DNA of 5,627 bases from an uncultured Clostridia bacterium (GTDB taxonomy: Bacteria > Bacillota > Clostridia > Lachnospirales > Lachnospiraceae): positions 1-5,627 of the forward strand of contig CALASV010000264.1 of NCBI GenBank assembly GCA_937888895.1, written 5' to 3'. The notes beneath the pieces were generated by a model, which was not told the DNA's origin, searched no databases, and saw only the letters and a program-made list of their open reading frames with translations. Below, piece after piece: positions 1-5,626 of this stretch. A program made the translations under genes and the position numbers. Every line of letters starts with the position of its first letter. The first letter of the stretch is position 1.

Positions 1-45
1 CTCCTGATAATACTATTAAGCTAGTTTACGCTTAATTTCAAAAAT

Positions 46-90
46 AAGCAATCCCCACTTTCAATGTACAACATTAAAGCGGGGAATTAG
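46..90 (+). repeat. Diverged copy of the hairpin repeat also found at 4961-5010
   Basis: Read on the plus strand, this stretch has the same ordered blocks as the minus-strand reading of 4961-5010: GCAATCCC (48-55 versus 5007-5000), TTCAA (60-64 versus 4995-4991), CATTAA (72-77 versus 4980-4975) and a G-run (81-84 versus 4972-4968). The two copies lie in opposite orientation near the two ends of the window. The pattern of a C-run arm, short spacer and G-run arm recalls ends of IS200/IS605-type elements, but no transposase or tnpB gene is visible, so that link is inference. The rest of 1-130 holds only a small hairpin (15-21 pairing with 30-36) and two TGTTTAC direct repeats (95-101 and 109-115) of no clear function. 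Confidence 0.45.
52..85 (-). terminator. Probable rho-independent terminator of the permease-metalloenzyme operon
   Basis: The arms 52-67 and 71-85 pair into a long hairpin with a 3-nt loop, one mismatch (57 against 80) and one bulged base (62). The base is four G:C pairs (53-56 with 81-84). Read on the minus strand, the hairpin is followed after a few bases by TTATTTTT, an imperfect U-tract. It lies about 45 nt past the stop codon of the metalloenzyme gene, where the operon should end. The interrupted U-tract lowers confidence, and the hairpin is also part of a repeat. Confidence 0.5.
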
Positions 91-130
91 TTACTGTTTA
101 CATTATATTGTTTACTTTAACTACAGCCTG

Positions 131-1387
131 TTATGCTCCATATTTTTTACTGAACCATAAATAATCCATCATAGTAGCCATAAGCTGTGCACCTGTATAC
201 TGATTGATAATACCTTCTGCACATGCTCTTTCACCATATTCTTTTACAGAATCTGTTCTTACATCAGGTCCTGTCATAAAGGAAGGTACTGGGTCAGCTG
301 AATGGTCACGTCTATAACAAGGCGTGGAATGGTCTGCTGTCATAGCAAAGTACCAATCTTCACTACCTTCTTGTTCTAACCAATAGGCAAACATACTATC
401 CACTGCTTCAATAATTCTTACTTTTTCAAATGGAAGATTGTCATGACCACAAAGGTCTGTTCCTTTCACATGAACAATGACAAGGTCATAATTTGGTAAT
501 AATTCCATTGCCATCTGTGCTTTTCCAATATAGTCTGTTGTAAATCCACCTGTAAAAGTTTCTTTACAATAGCCATCGAAACCACACATTCTACCAATAC
601 CAGTAATTGTTTCATCACCTGCAATAACTGCTACTTTTGCACCTGGATATGTGTCTGTAAATGCAGGAGGAACCATTGCTTTTCCACTACCACGAGTTAA
701 AATAAAGTTCGCTGGTAATTTACCTTCTGCAACACGCTTTTTATTGATTTCGCTTTCACTCCAAATGCGATAAATTTCAGTTAAGAATTTCCAAAGAATT
801 TCTGCTGTCTGACGGTCTTCGTCTGTACCCTTCCAATTGGTTTCTACTGCTGGATTCACTACTTTACTACCTTCACAAGCAGTACCTGGGTCAGTATCAG
901 GAAGCTTTCCACCAAGACCTTTTCCACGAATAACAACGGCAAGACGATGTTGTGTTAATGGCTTTAACAATAAGGTATAACCATCAATTTGCATACCATT
1001 GACTTCATCTACTAAACCATTGGTTTCTGCAGGGTCAGAAATACGACCTGCTCTACGGTCAATCACTGTATACTCGTCATCAATCGTAGCAAAGTTTCCA
1101 CGAAACGCTACATCACCTTCTTGAAGTGTTAAACCTGCACTATATGCTTCAATAGAACCTCTACCTGTATAAAACTCCATTGGGTCATATCCAAACAAAG
1201 ATAAATGTCCCCAGTCTGTTCCACATCTTGTACCAGCTTTATAAGGATGTACTAATCCAGCCATACCAGATGCTACTAATTTATCTAATGTCGGTGTATT
1301 TGCATACTCTAATGGTGTTTTACCACCAAGTTCTTTTACCGGACGGTCACCAAGACCATCCGATATTAAGAGAATCCCTTTTCTCAT
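131..1387 (-). CDS. ApgM-like phosphoglycerate mutase family metalloenzyme with a Thr nucleophile
   Basis: A cytoplasmic enzyme of 418 residues, close to the usual length of archaeal-type cofactor-independent phosphoglycerate mutases (alkaline phosphatase superfamily). Visible motifs are ISDGLGDRP with metal ligand Asp10; CGTDWGHLSLFGYDP, the nucleophile loop, with Thr57; KGTDLCGHD with Asp311 and His315; ADHSTP with Asp352 and His353; and DHSADPVP with His362. The segment between about 60 and 210 is the inserted mutase domain, including DTDPG at 164-168 and the PANFILTRGSG stretch near 225-235. All expected two-metal ligands are present, so the protein should be active. From recall, the family normally has Ser in GSD and His in DTDPH; here they are Thr57 and Gly168. 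Thr is a legitimate nucleophile elsewhere in the superfamily, such as phosphopentomutase and phosphonoacetate hydrolase. A changed substrate, or phosphohydrolase instead of mutase activity, is therefore possible. The start is supported by AAGGAG (1397-1402) 9 nt upstream. The gene is last in the operon, 6 nt after the anchored-protein gene. Family is sure; the exact reaction is not. Confidence 0.9.
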   Translation of the reverse strand: MRKGILLISDGLGDRPVKELGGKTPLEYANTPTLDKLVASGMAGLVHPYKAGTRCGTDWGHLSLFGYDPMEFYTGRGSIEAYSAGLTLQEGDVAFRGNFATIDDEYTVIDRRAGRISDPAETNGLVDEVNGMQIDGYTLLLKPLTQHRLAVVIRGKGLGGKLPDTDPGTACEGSKVVNPAVETNWKGTDEDRQTAEILWKFLTEIYRIWSESEINKKRVAEGKLPANFILTRGSGKAMVPPAFTDTYPGAKVAVIAGDETITGIGRMCGFDGYCKETFTGGFTTDYIGKAQMAMELLPNYDLVIVHVKGTDLCGHDNLPFEKVRIIEAVDSMFAYWLEQEGSEDWYFAMTADHSTPCYRRDHSADPVPSFMTGPDVRTDSVKEYGERACAEGIINQYTGAQLMATMMDYLWFSKKYGA

Positions 1388-1393
1388 AATTCA

Positions 1394-2113
1394 CTACTCC
1401 TTATTTGCCTTTCTATAGCGGTCAATAAATACAAAACCACCAATACCAAGACATACTACCCATACAAGAATCTTACCTACCATACTTTGTTCTGCATCAT
1501 AAGTAAATGTCAATGTATTTGCTGTAGAAGCTGCTAATGCTTTCGAAACACCAGCACCACGCAAACCATTTTCTTCTGATAAAATATAATCTGCATAAGC
1601 ACTTGGACTACTTACTTTTACAATTTCATTTCCTTCTGGAACGAAAATAGTCACATTATAAGAGCCAATTTTAGATACTAAATAGTTTGTGAACTTATAA
1701 GACATTTTGTAATCTTCTCCACCATTCGTATCTGCACTTCTTGCCACATCATAAAATCCAGGACAACTAAAAGTTGCTTCTACAGTAGCTTCTGCTGATG
1801 CATCTGCTACTGGAATACGATAATAACTGGCACTACCTTCTTTATATGCTTCAAGCTCAGTTCCAGCTAAATTTTCACCGCTTACTTCGGTTACTTGCAT
1901 ATCTTTTACAGAAGCAATCACATATAAATATCCATCTTCACCAGCTGTTCCAGTTACTGTAACATCTAACTGAGCATCTTTATCATTTACTGGTGTAAAC
2001 ACTTCTGTATAGTTTTTAATATTTACATATTCGTCTGCATTTGCTTGTATTGGTGTGGTACAAAGTCCAACGATAGCAGCAAACGCAAGAATTGCACATT
2101 TCATTTTCTTCAT
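1394..2113 (-). CDS. Exported protein with C-terminal membrane anchor, unknown family
   Basis: A 239-residue protein. The open frame extends further upstream, but the start at 2113 is chosen because AGGAGG (2121-2126) lies 7 nt before it and a signal peptide follows directly: MKKMK, a hydrophobic core to about residue 20, and a probable cleavage after A-N-A at 24-26. Residues 27-210 are a polar, probably beta-rich extracytoplasmic region with two Cys (residue 18 is in the signal peptide, 117 is in the ectodomain). A single membrane helix spans about 212-230, and the short basic tail DRYRKANKE should be cytoplasmic. There is no LPXTG motif, no lipobox and no catalytic motif that I recognise. 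The gene sits between the permease and the metalloenzyme: the permease stop TAG (2125-2127) overlaps its Shine-Dalgarno, and its own stop abuts that of the metalloenzyme. A role as permease partner or substrate receptor at the cell surface is inferred from position only. Confidence 0.85.
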   Translation of the reverse strand: MKKMKCAILAFAAIVGLCTTPIQANADEYVNIKNYTEVFTPVNDKDAQLDVTVTGTAGEDGYLYVIASVKDMQVTEVSGENLAGTELEAYKEGSASYYRIPVADASAEATVEATFSCPGFYDVARSADTNGGEDYKMSYKFTNYLVSKIGSYNVTIFVPEGNEIVKVSSPSAYADYILSEENGLRGAGVSKALAASTANTLTFTYDAEQSMVGKILVWVVCLGIGGFVFIDRYRKANKE

Positions 2114-2124
2114 GTTCCACCCTC

Positions 2125-3597
2125 CTATACAAGACCAATAATTCTGAACCATGTGAAATAAGCTACACCAAATAATAACCACTTACAGAATAAAACAAGC
2201 ATACCATAAATAAACTGGTCTTTTACAGTAAAGTAACCTGTACTATAGAAGATTAAGTTTGGTTTACAATGTGGTGGTAATGTAATACTATCACAAATTG
2301 TGAAAGATGCTGGAAGTGCCAACAACAATGGGTTTACTCCAACTTTTTGTGCAATCAAAATAATTGCTGGAAGAAGGATAACAACTCGTACTGTCTTACT
2401 TGTAAATACTAAGTGGCTAAAACTTGCAATAAACATAACAATCATAAATAATGCAAACTGTGGCAATGCTTCCAAATTGAACTTATCAAAAATACCATTT
2501 AATAAGAAAGAAGCTGCACCAGAAGCATCTAAGGAAAGACCTGCTGCATAAGCACCAGCAGAGAATACCATTAAATCCCAAGGAATCTTTGTTTCTTTCC
2601 AGTTAAGCACACCAATATATGGTAAGTAGAATAAAAGAGCTGCTAAAATAGCTACCATTACAAGGCTAATCTGGAAACCAAAAATATTTAAATGCTTTCC
2701 ATCCGTTGCCCATAAAAATACAGTAATACCAAATACAACTAATGCTTTAATTTCTGTCGTTGTAATTGGTCCAAGTGCCTTTAATTCTTCTTTTAACTCA
2801 TCTTTTACTGCTTTACCAGCAGATGCAGGTGGAGTTTTTACTTCACTCTTGAATAAAAGTTCACCAATAAAGAAAGAAGCAACTAATGTTAAAATTGCAA
2901 TTGGCATACTTGCTAATAACCAATCACCCCAAGTAACATCTAAACCTGTCATATCAGTAATATAACCAACAGCCATAATCTGACCTGCTGTTGCAGTTAA
3001 AATACCACTTGTTGTAATGTTATTGAAATGGATTTCTTGAATCATTAACTGTTTACCAAAATTACTTTCTCCAGGAACTGCTTTATATACCTGAAGAACC
3101 ATCATACAAATTGGTAAAAGCATCGCTGCACGAGCTGTAGTCGATGGAACGATAAAAGAAAGTAATAAGTTAACAATACCAAGAGCAAGTAATGCTTTTC
3201 TTGCTGTTGTACCAAACTTAGAAACAATGAAAAGTGCCAATCTCTTTGCAAAACCAGACTTTTCCATACCAGATGTAATAACGAAAGCAGCTAACATAAG
3301 CCAAATTACATCTTGTCCAAATACGCCTAAGGCATCTTTTTGTGTCCAACCACCCGTAAATGCAAGCATTACGATTGCTAACAGAGCTGATGCATACGTT
3401 GGAATCGCCTGAGTAACCCACAAAACAAATACCATACCAAAAACTGCTAAGGAAGATTTTCCTTGCATTGTCAATTTTACTGGTGTAGGCATTGTGTAGA
3501 GAATAGCGAAAATGAGCAACGAAACTGCAATACCTGCAATTTTCATCCACTGCTCAAAAGTCAGGTTCTTGTTCTTTGCATTTGAAGAAACTCCCAT
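2125..3597 (-). CDS. DASS/SLC13-family anion permease (CitT-like)
   Basis: A 490-residue polytopic membrane protein, full length for the divalent anion:sodium symporter family, with roughly twelve hydrophobic segments in two repeats. The charged linker at about 250-280 (KSEVKTPPASAGKAVKDELK) separates the halves. The first-half signature is SFIVPSTTARAAMLLPI at 148-162; the second is HLVFTSKTVRVVILLPA at 395-411. These correspond to the paired SNT substrate-site motifs of the family, here STT (152-154) and SKT (400-402). DSITLPPHCKPNLIFYSTGYF near the C-terminus is also typical. The family imports or exchanges di- and tricarboxylates, and some members move sulfate or other anions. The substrate here cannot be read from sequence. 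The start has AGGAGG (3609-3614) 11 nt upstream, slightly long spacing, with no nearer alternative. It is the first gene of the operon, with an exported anchored protein and an ApgM-like enzyme behind it and a LysR gene diverging from it. Confidence 0.92.
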   Translation of the reverse strand: MGVSSNAKNKNLTFEQWMKIAGIAVSLLIFAILYTMPTPVKLTMQGKSSLAVFGMVFVLWVTQAIPTYASALLAIVMLAFTGGWTQKDALGVFGQDVIWLMLAAFVITSGMEKSGFAKRLALFIVSKFGTTARKALLALGIVNLLLSFIVPSTTARAAMLLPICMMVLQVYKAVPGESNFGKQLMIQEIHFNNITTSGILTATAGQIMAVGYITDMTGLDVTWGDWLLASMPIAILTLVASFFIGELLFKSEVKTPPASAGKAVKDELKEELKALGPITTTEIKALVVFGITVFLWATDGKHLNIFGFQISLVMVAILAALLFYLPYIGVLNWKETKIPWDLMVFSAGAYAAGLSLDASGAASFLLNGIFDKFNLEALPQFALFMIVMFIASFSHLVFTSKTVRVVILLPAIILIAQKVGVNPLLLALPASFTICDSITLPPHCKPNLIFYSTGYFTVKDQFIYGMLVLFCKWLLFGVAYFTWFRIIGLV

Positions 3598-3643
3598 AAC
3601 TCTCTTGACCTCCTGTGTAAAATGATTTACTATAATAATAGGA

Positions 3644-3672
3644 ATTATACACTATCATTATAATTTTTGGAA
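3644..3672 (-). promoter_or_regulatory. Probable promoter of the permease operon
   Basis: On the minus strand a perfect TATAAT -10 box occupies 3649-3644, and TTCCAA at 3672-3667 stands in the -35 position with exactly 17 bp between them. The -35 matches the TTGACA consensus in only 3 of 6 positions, as expected for a promoter needing an activator. The start point would fall near 3637, giving a leader of about 40 nt before the permease ATG. The -10 box is also one arm of a 21-bp inverted repeat (ATTATA, 9 nt, TATAAT; 3644-3664), and a 9-bp-period tandem AATTTTTG (3662-3669, 3671-3678) overlaps the -35. Confidence 0.5.
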
Positions 3673-3682
3673 TTTTTGCTAC

Positions 3683-3698
3683 ATTCCCGATCGGTAAT
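3683..3698. promoter_or_regulatory. Candidate operator palindrome upstream of the operon promoter
   Basis: ATTCCCGATCGGTAAT is a 16-bp palindrome with 7 of 8 positions paired, centred on CGATCG. It is a GC-rich island in otherwise very AT-rich intergenic DNA. Its centre is about 53 bp upstream of the inferred operon start point, a suitable place for a LysR-type activator site, and it contains T-N11-A spacings (3684-3696 and 3685-3697). Which protein binds is inference from the divergent LysR gene. Confidence 0.45.
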
Positions 3699-3721
3699 TT
3701 TATTATAATTGTTTATTTGTA

Positions 3722-3748
3722 CTAAGTCCAATTCGTTTTTGGACTTAG
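3722..3748. promoter_or_regulatory. Perfect 10-bp inverted repeat in the divergent gap
   Basis: CTAAGTCCAA (3722-3731) and TTGGACTTAG (3739-3748) are perfect reverse complements around a 7-bp spacer. No U-tract follows on either strand, so it does not look like a terminator. It lies about 98 bp upstream of the inferred permease start point and 152 bp before the LysR gene. It could be a second regulator site or, if transcribed in the LysR leader, an RNA hairpin. Confidence 0.45.
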
Positions 3749-3855
3749 CATATAACAAAATTTCATAAAGAATTTATTTATTTTACTTGTATTTTTCATC
3801 AATTTTTTATTTCTTTTACATTTATTTTTTACATGAATAAAAATGAAAATTTAGT

Positions 3856-3868
3856 TGTTATTATAACA
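3856..3868. promoter_or_regulatory. Candidate LysR autoregulatory box (T-N11-A dyad)
   Basis: TGTTATTATAACA is a perfect 13-bp dyad with a single central base. It has exactly the T-N11-A form described for LysR-family sites and lies 32 bp before the LysR start codon. It includes a TATAAC sequence (3862-3867) that could act as a -10 box, though no good -35 is visible 17 bp upstream. AT-rich DNA makes such short dyads common, so support is modest. Confidence 0.3.
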
Positions 3869-3900
3869 TTTTTTAATAATGACAGCAGATAGGAGCTATT

Positions 3901-4800
3901 ATGGATATTGATAAACTATTACGTTTTTGTGCTGTTGTAGATTATGGTAATATGTCTAAAGCAGCAGATACTCTTTATTGTTCTCAACCTGCACTTTCCA
4001 AGCAAATTCTTGCATTAGAAAAAGAACTAGGGTATCATCTCTTTGACCGTCATGGTAAAAAAATGGTTCTAAATAAAAATGGGCAACTTCTTTACAATTT
4101 CGGTCGCCATTTAGAACGTGATTTTAACCAATTAAAAGCAGACCTTTATGCCTTAAATTGTTCTAGTCATCATGAGATTAGTTTTGGTGCAACCAATTGT
4201 ATTGGAACTTATTTGCTTCCACCAATTTTAATTGATTTTAAAAAACAACACCCTGATATTCCTGTGAATTTTACACTTAGTTTTTTTCCAAGTATTATGG
4301 AAATGTTAAATCAAGATATTATTTCTTTTGCTTTAATACCAGAAAACGAAGATACGTTGCATAATCCTTCGTATATTTGTCATCCTTTTTATGATGATGA
4401 TATGGTTGTTGTCTTTCCACCAGAGCACCCTCTTGCTTCCTTTGAAAGTATTCCACCAGAAGAATTATTAAATTATCCTTTTTTAATTTCACAAATTCAA
4501 TCTGCTACAAGACGATTTATTATTTCTCGATTAAACACCTATAATATTCAACTTCATAATATTCAAAATTTGTATAATACAGAAACAATTAAACAAAGTG
4601 TTATGCAAGGAATGGGAGTTTCTATTTTGTCAAAAATGTCCGTTATCAATGAAGAACAAAATGGCTTTTTAAAAACAACTCATTTAAAAGGAATCAATAT
4701 GTCTAGAAAATTATATTTAATCCATAAAAAGAATAAAATTCTATTGCCAGAGTATCATCTGTTTATACATCATGTACTTGAAAAGGACTATGAAAGTTAA
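3901..4800 (+). CDS. LysR-family transcriptional regulator
   Basis: A 299-residue protein of standard LysR length. The N-terminal winged helix-turn-helix is at residues 1-60, with the recognition region at about 18-37 (MSKAADTLYCSQPALSKQIL), followed by the usual LEKELGYHLFDRHGKKMVLNKNG wing, broken here as residues 39-61. A linker helix spans roughly 62-90, and the effector-binding domain runs from about 92 to 290 (ISFGATNCIGTYLLPPIL at its start, QGMGVSILSK near 236-245). SATRRFI at 201-207 falls where many relatives carry a ligand-contacting GSGTR-like turn. AGGAG (3891-3895) precedes ATG by 5 nt. The gene diverges from the permease operon, the classical arrangement in which a LysR protein activates its neighbour in response to the substrate or a metabolite and represses itself. 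The inducer cannot be predicted. A strong hairpin terminator follows. Confidence 0.95.
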   Translation: MDIDKLLRFCAVVDYGNMSKAADTLYCSQPALSKQILALEKELGYHLFDRHGKKMVLNKNGQLLYNFGRHLERDFNQLKADLYALNCSSHHEISFGATNCIGTYLLPPILIDFKKQHPDIPVNFTLSFFPSIMEMLNQDIISFALIPENEDTLHNPSYICHPFYDDDMVVVFPPEHPLASFESIPPEELLNYPFLISQIQSATRRFIISRLNTYNIQLHNIQNLYNTETIKQSVMQGMGVSILSKMSVINEEQNGFLKTTHLKGINMSRKLYLIHKKNKILLPEYHLFIHHVLEKDYES

Positions 4801-4823
4801 AAATGAACTGTTGCAAAATAATA

Positions 4824-4854
4824 AAAAGTCTTGGTTTATTTAACCAAGACTTTT
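4824..4854. terminator. Bidirectional rho-independent terminator after the LysR gene
   Basis: The arms 4824-4836 and 4842-4854 form a perfect 13-bp stem (core GTCTTGGTT) with a 5-nt loop, starting 24 nt past the LysR stop codon. The plus-strand exit has TTTT, and the minus-strand exit has the longer TTTTTATTATTTT. It can thus end both the LysR transcript and any convergent transcript from the right-hand region. Confidence 0.85.
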
Positions 4855-4870
4855 GTCTATTATCAAGTAA

Positions 4871-5012
4871 AACGAACATTCGGAATCCGCTTCGCTACTT
4901 CCTCATGAACACAGGTTGCTTCGCAACTTATCAGATGGAGCTTTTCATCTCCATCTGATACGAGCATCCCCCACTTAATGCTCCTCGCACTTGAAGAGTG
5001 GGATTGCTCGTT
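4871..5012. repeat. 142-bp multi-hairpin element: MITE-like or structured RNA
   Basis: The segment has no coding frame but is dense in paired sequences. The outer ends AACGAACA (4871-4878) and TGCTCGTT (5005-5012) pair over 8 bp with one G:U. Inside are CGGA-A-TCCG (4881-4889), GTTGC-TTC-GCAAC (4915-4927), a perfect 12-bp stem with an 8-nt loop (4929-4940 with 4949-4960), and a 50-nt hairpin 4961-5010 (CGAGCA with TGCTCG, then CCCACT with AGTGGG). The last one competes with the outer pairing. It is more GC-rich than its surroundings, and no target-site duplication is evident. The C-run/G-run hairpin, and a related copy at 46-90, suggest a mobile-element end (IS200/IS605-like) or a miniature derivative. 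A 3'-UTR RNA on the minus strand, between the decayed gene and the terminator, is the alternative. Confidence 0.5.
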
Positions 5013-5018
5013 CTACGT

Positions 5019-5482
5019 TCAATTATTTATCGAAGAAAATAACTGATACCATTGCTCTATATCTTCATATCCAGAATACTCATAATACACACCATCACTC
5101 AACCACGCAGGACAACTATCCGTTGCCAAAAATATAGTAATCACTTCTCCGTTTGTTAACTCTATCGTAAGTGATGCCGTAAATGGACAACCTGCTCCAC
5201 CACGAATTTCTGTAGATTGAGAAAAATAATGTTGTATCTCTTTTTCTAATATAGTTTTATCTTTTATTGTATATGTACCATTGTAATTAAGCGTTGCTGA
5301 AGAAATATGTTTTATTTCTTCTGGTCGAATCGGCGTACCTATTCCATTTTTTCTTGCTTCTTCCATACAAAGTTTATAAAATTCAGAGGCTTCCGATATA
5401 GAAACTCTTTTTGAAAAGTCTACAATAAAACCTTGATTTGTAATATGTGTCCATTCATCTTGATAGACTATCCATATACCAT
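5019..5482 (-). pseudogene. Hypothetical protein gene with a frameshift at its start
   Basis: An open frame runs from 5495 to the stop at 5019-5021. Its only in-frame ATG (5366) has no Shine-Dalgarno and would drop about 40 coding-like residues (WIVYQDEWTHITNQGF and onward). A good start exists at 5482, with AAGGAG (5492-5497) 9 nt upstream, but it reads ATG GTA TAT GGA TAG and stops at once. Removing one TA from the TATA at 5475-5478 joins it to the long frame and gives a 153-residue protein beginning MVWIVYQ. The predicted product is soluble, without signal peptide or membrane helix. It contains a block GGAGCPFTASLTIEL followed by FLATDSCPAWLSDGVYYEY, with two Cys in CPF and DSCP contexts that look conserved. 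I do not recognise the family. It could be a genuine pseudogene, a sequencing error, or a gene now starting at 5366 (115 residues). Confidence 0.5.
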
Positions 5483-5511
5483 TAGAAAGCTCTCCTTATC
5501 CATCTATAATT

Positions 5512-5540
5512 TCGCAAATTTAATCTGCGACAAGATTCGC
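5512..5540. repeat. Short palindromic repeat with alternative pairings
   Basis: TCGCA (5512-5516) and TGCGA (5526-5530) close a 19-bp near-perfect inverted repeat with one wobble pair. GCGA (5527-5530) can alternatively pair with TCGC (5537-5540). The block is flanked on the minus strand by TATAGATG-type sequences (near 5501-5508 and 5547-5554) that look like an imperfect direct repeat. It sits between a reading-frame tail and the start of the broken gene. Confidence 0.3.
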
Positions 5541-5563
5541 TCAATTCATCTATAAAATAACAC

Positions 5564-5626
5564 TCAACAAAATACCTGCTGTATCACTTCCTCAAGCATT
5601 CCAGTTTTAGCAAGATTAAAATTCAT
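5564..5626 (-). CDS. C-terminal tail of a minus-strand reading frame entering from the right edge
   Basis: Of the three minus-strand frames at the edge, only one stays open. It reads MNFNLAKTGMLEEVIQQVFC and stops at TGA (5564-5566). The residues are protein-like, with an amphipathic helix-like end, and the frame may continue outside the window because the first Met falls right at the edge. It is too short to assign, and could be the end of the gene upstream of the broken 5019-5482 gene or a remnant. The 80 bases between the two carry the palindromic repeat. Confidence 0.25.
   Translation of the reverse strand: MNFNLAKTGMLEEVIQQVFC

Noticed and set aside
1180..1389. 69-codon plus-strand open frame
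   Set aside because: It lies wholly antisense within the start of the metalloenzyme gene, has no ribosome binding site, and its translation is of low complexity; it is a shadow of the real gene.
2114..2182. Upstream ATG extending the anchored protein to 262 residues
   Set aside because: It would overlap the permease C-terminus and place 23 non-signal residues before an obvious signal peptide; the ATG at 2113 has AGGAGG at ideal spacing.
2300..2551. 83-codon plus-strand open frame
   Set aside because: It is antisense inside the permease gene, without a start signal or recognisable protein features.
3218..3550. Overlapping open frames on both strands (110 codons minus, 61 codons plus)
   Set aside because: Both overlap the strongly supported permease frame; the minus-strand one is a Cys/Tyr/Ser-rich out-of-frame reading of membrane segments.
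3605..3636. TTGACC and TATAAT on the plus strand as a LysR promoter
   Set aside because: The spacer is 20 bp, the TTGACC overlaps the permease ribosome binding region, and the resulting leader would be about 260 nt.
4897..4905. ACTTCCTCA shared with 5586-5594
   Set aside because: A 9-base match without extension on either side is compatible with chance in a window of this size.
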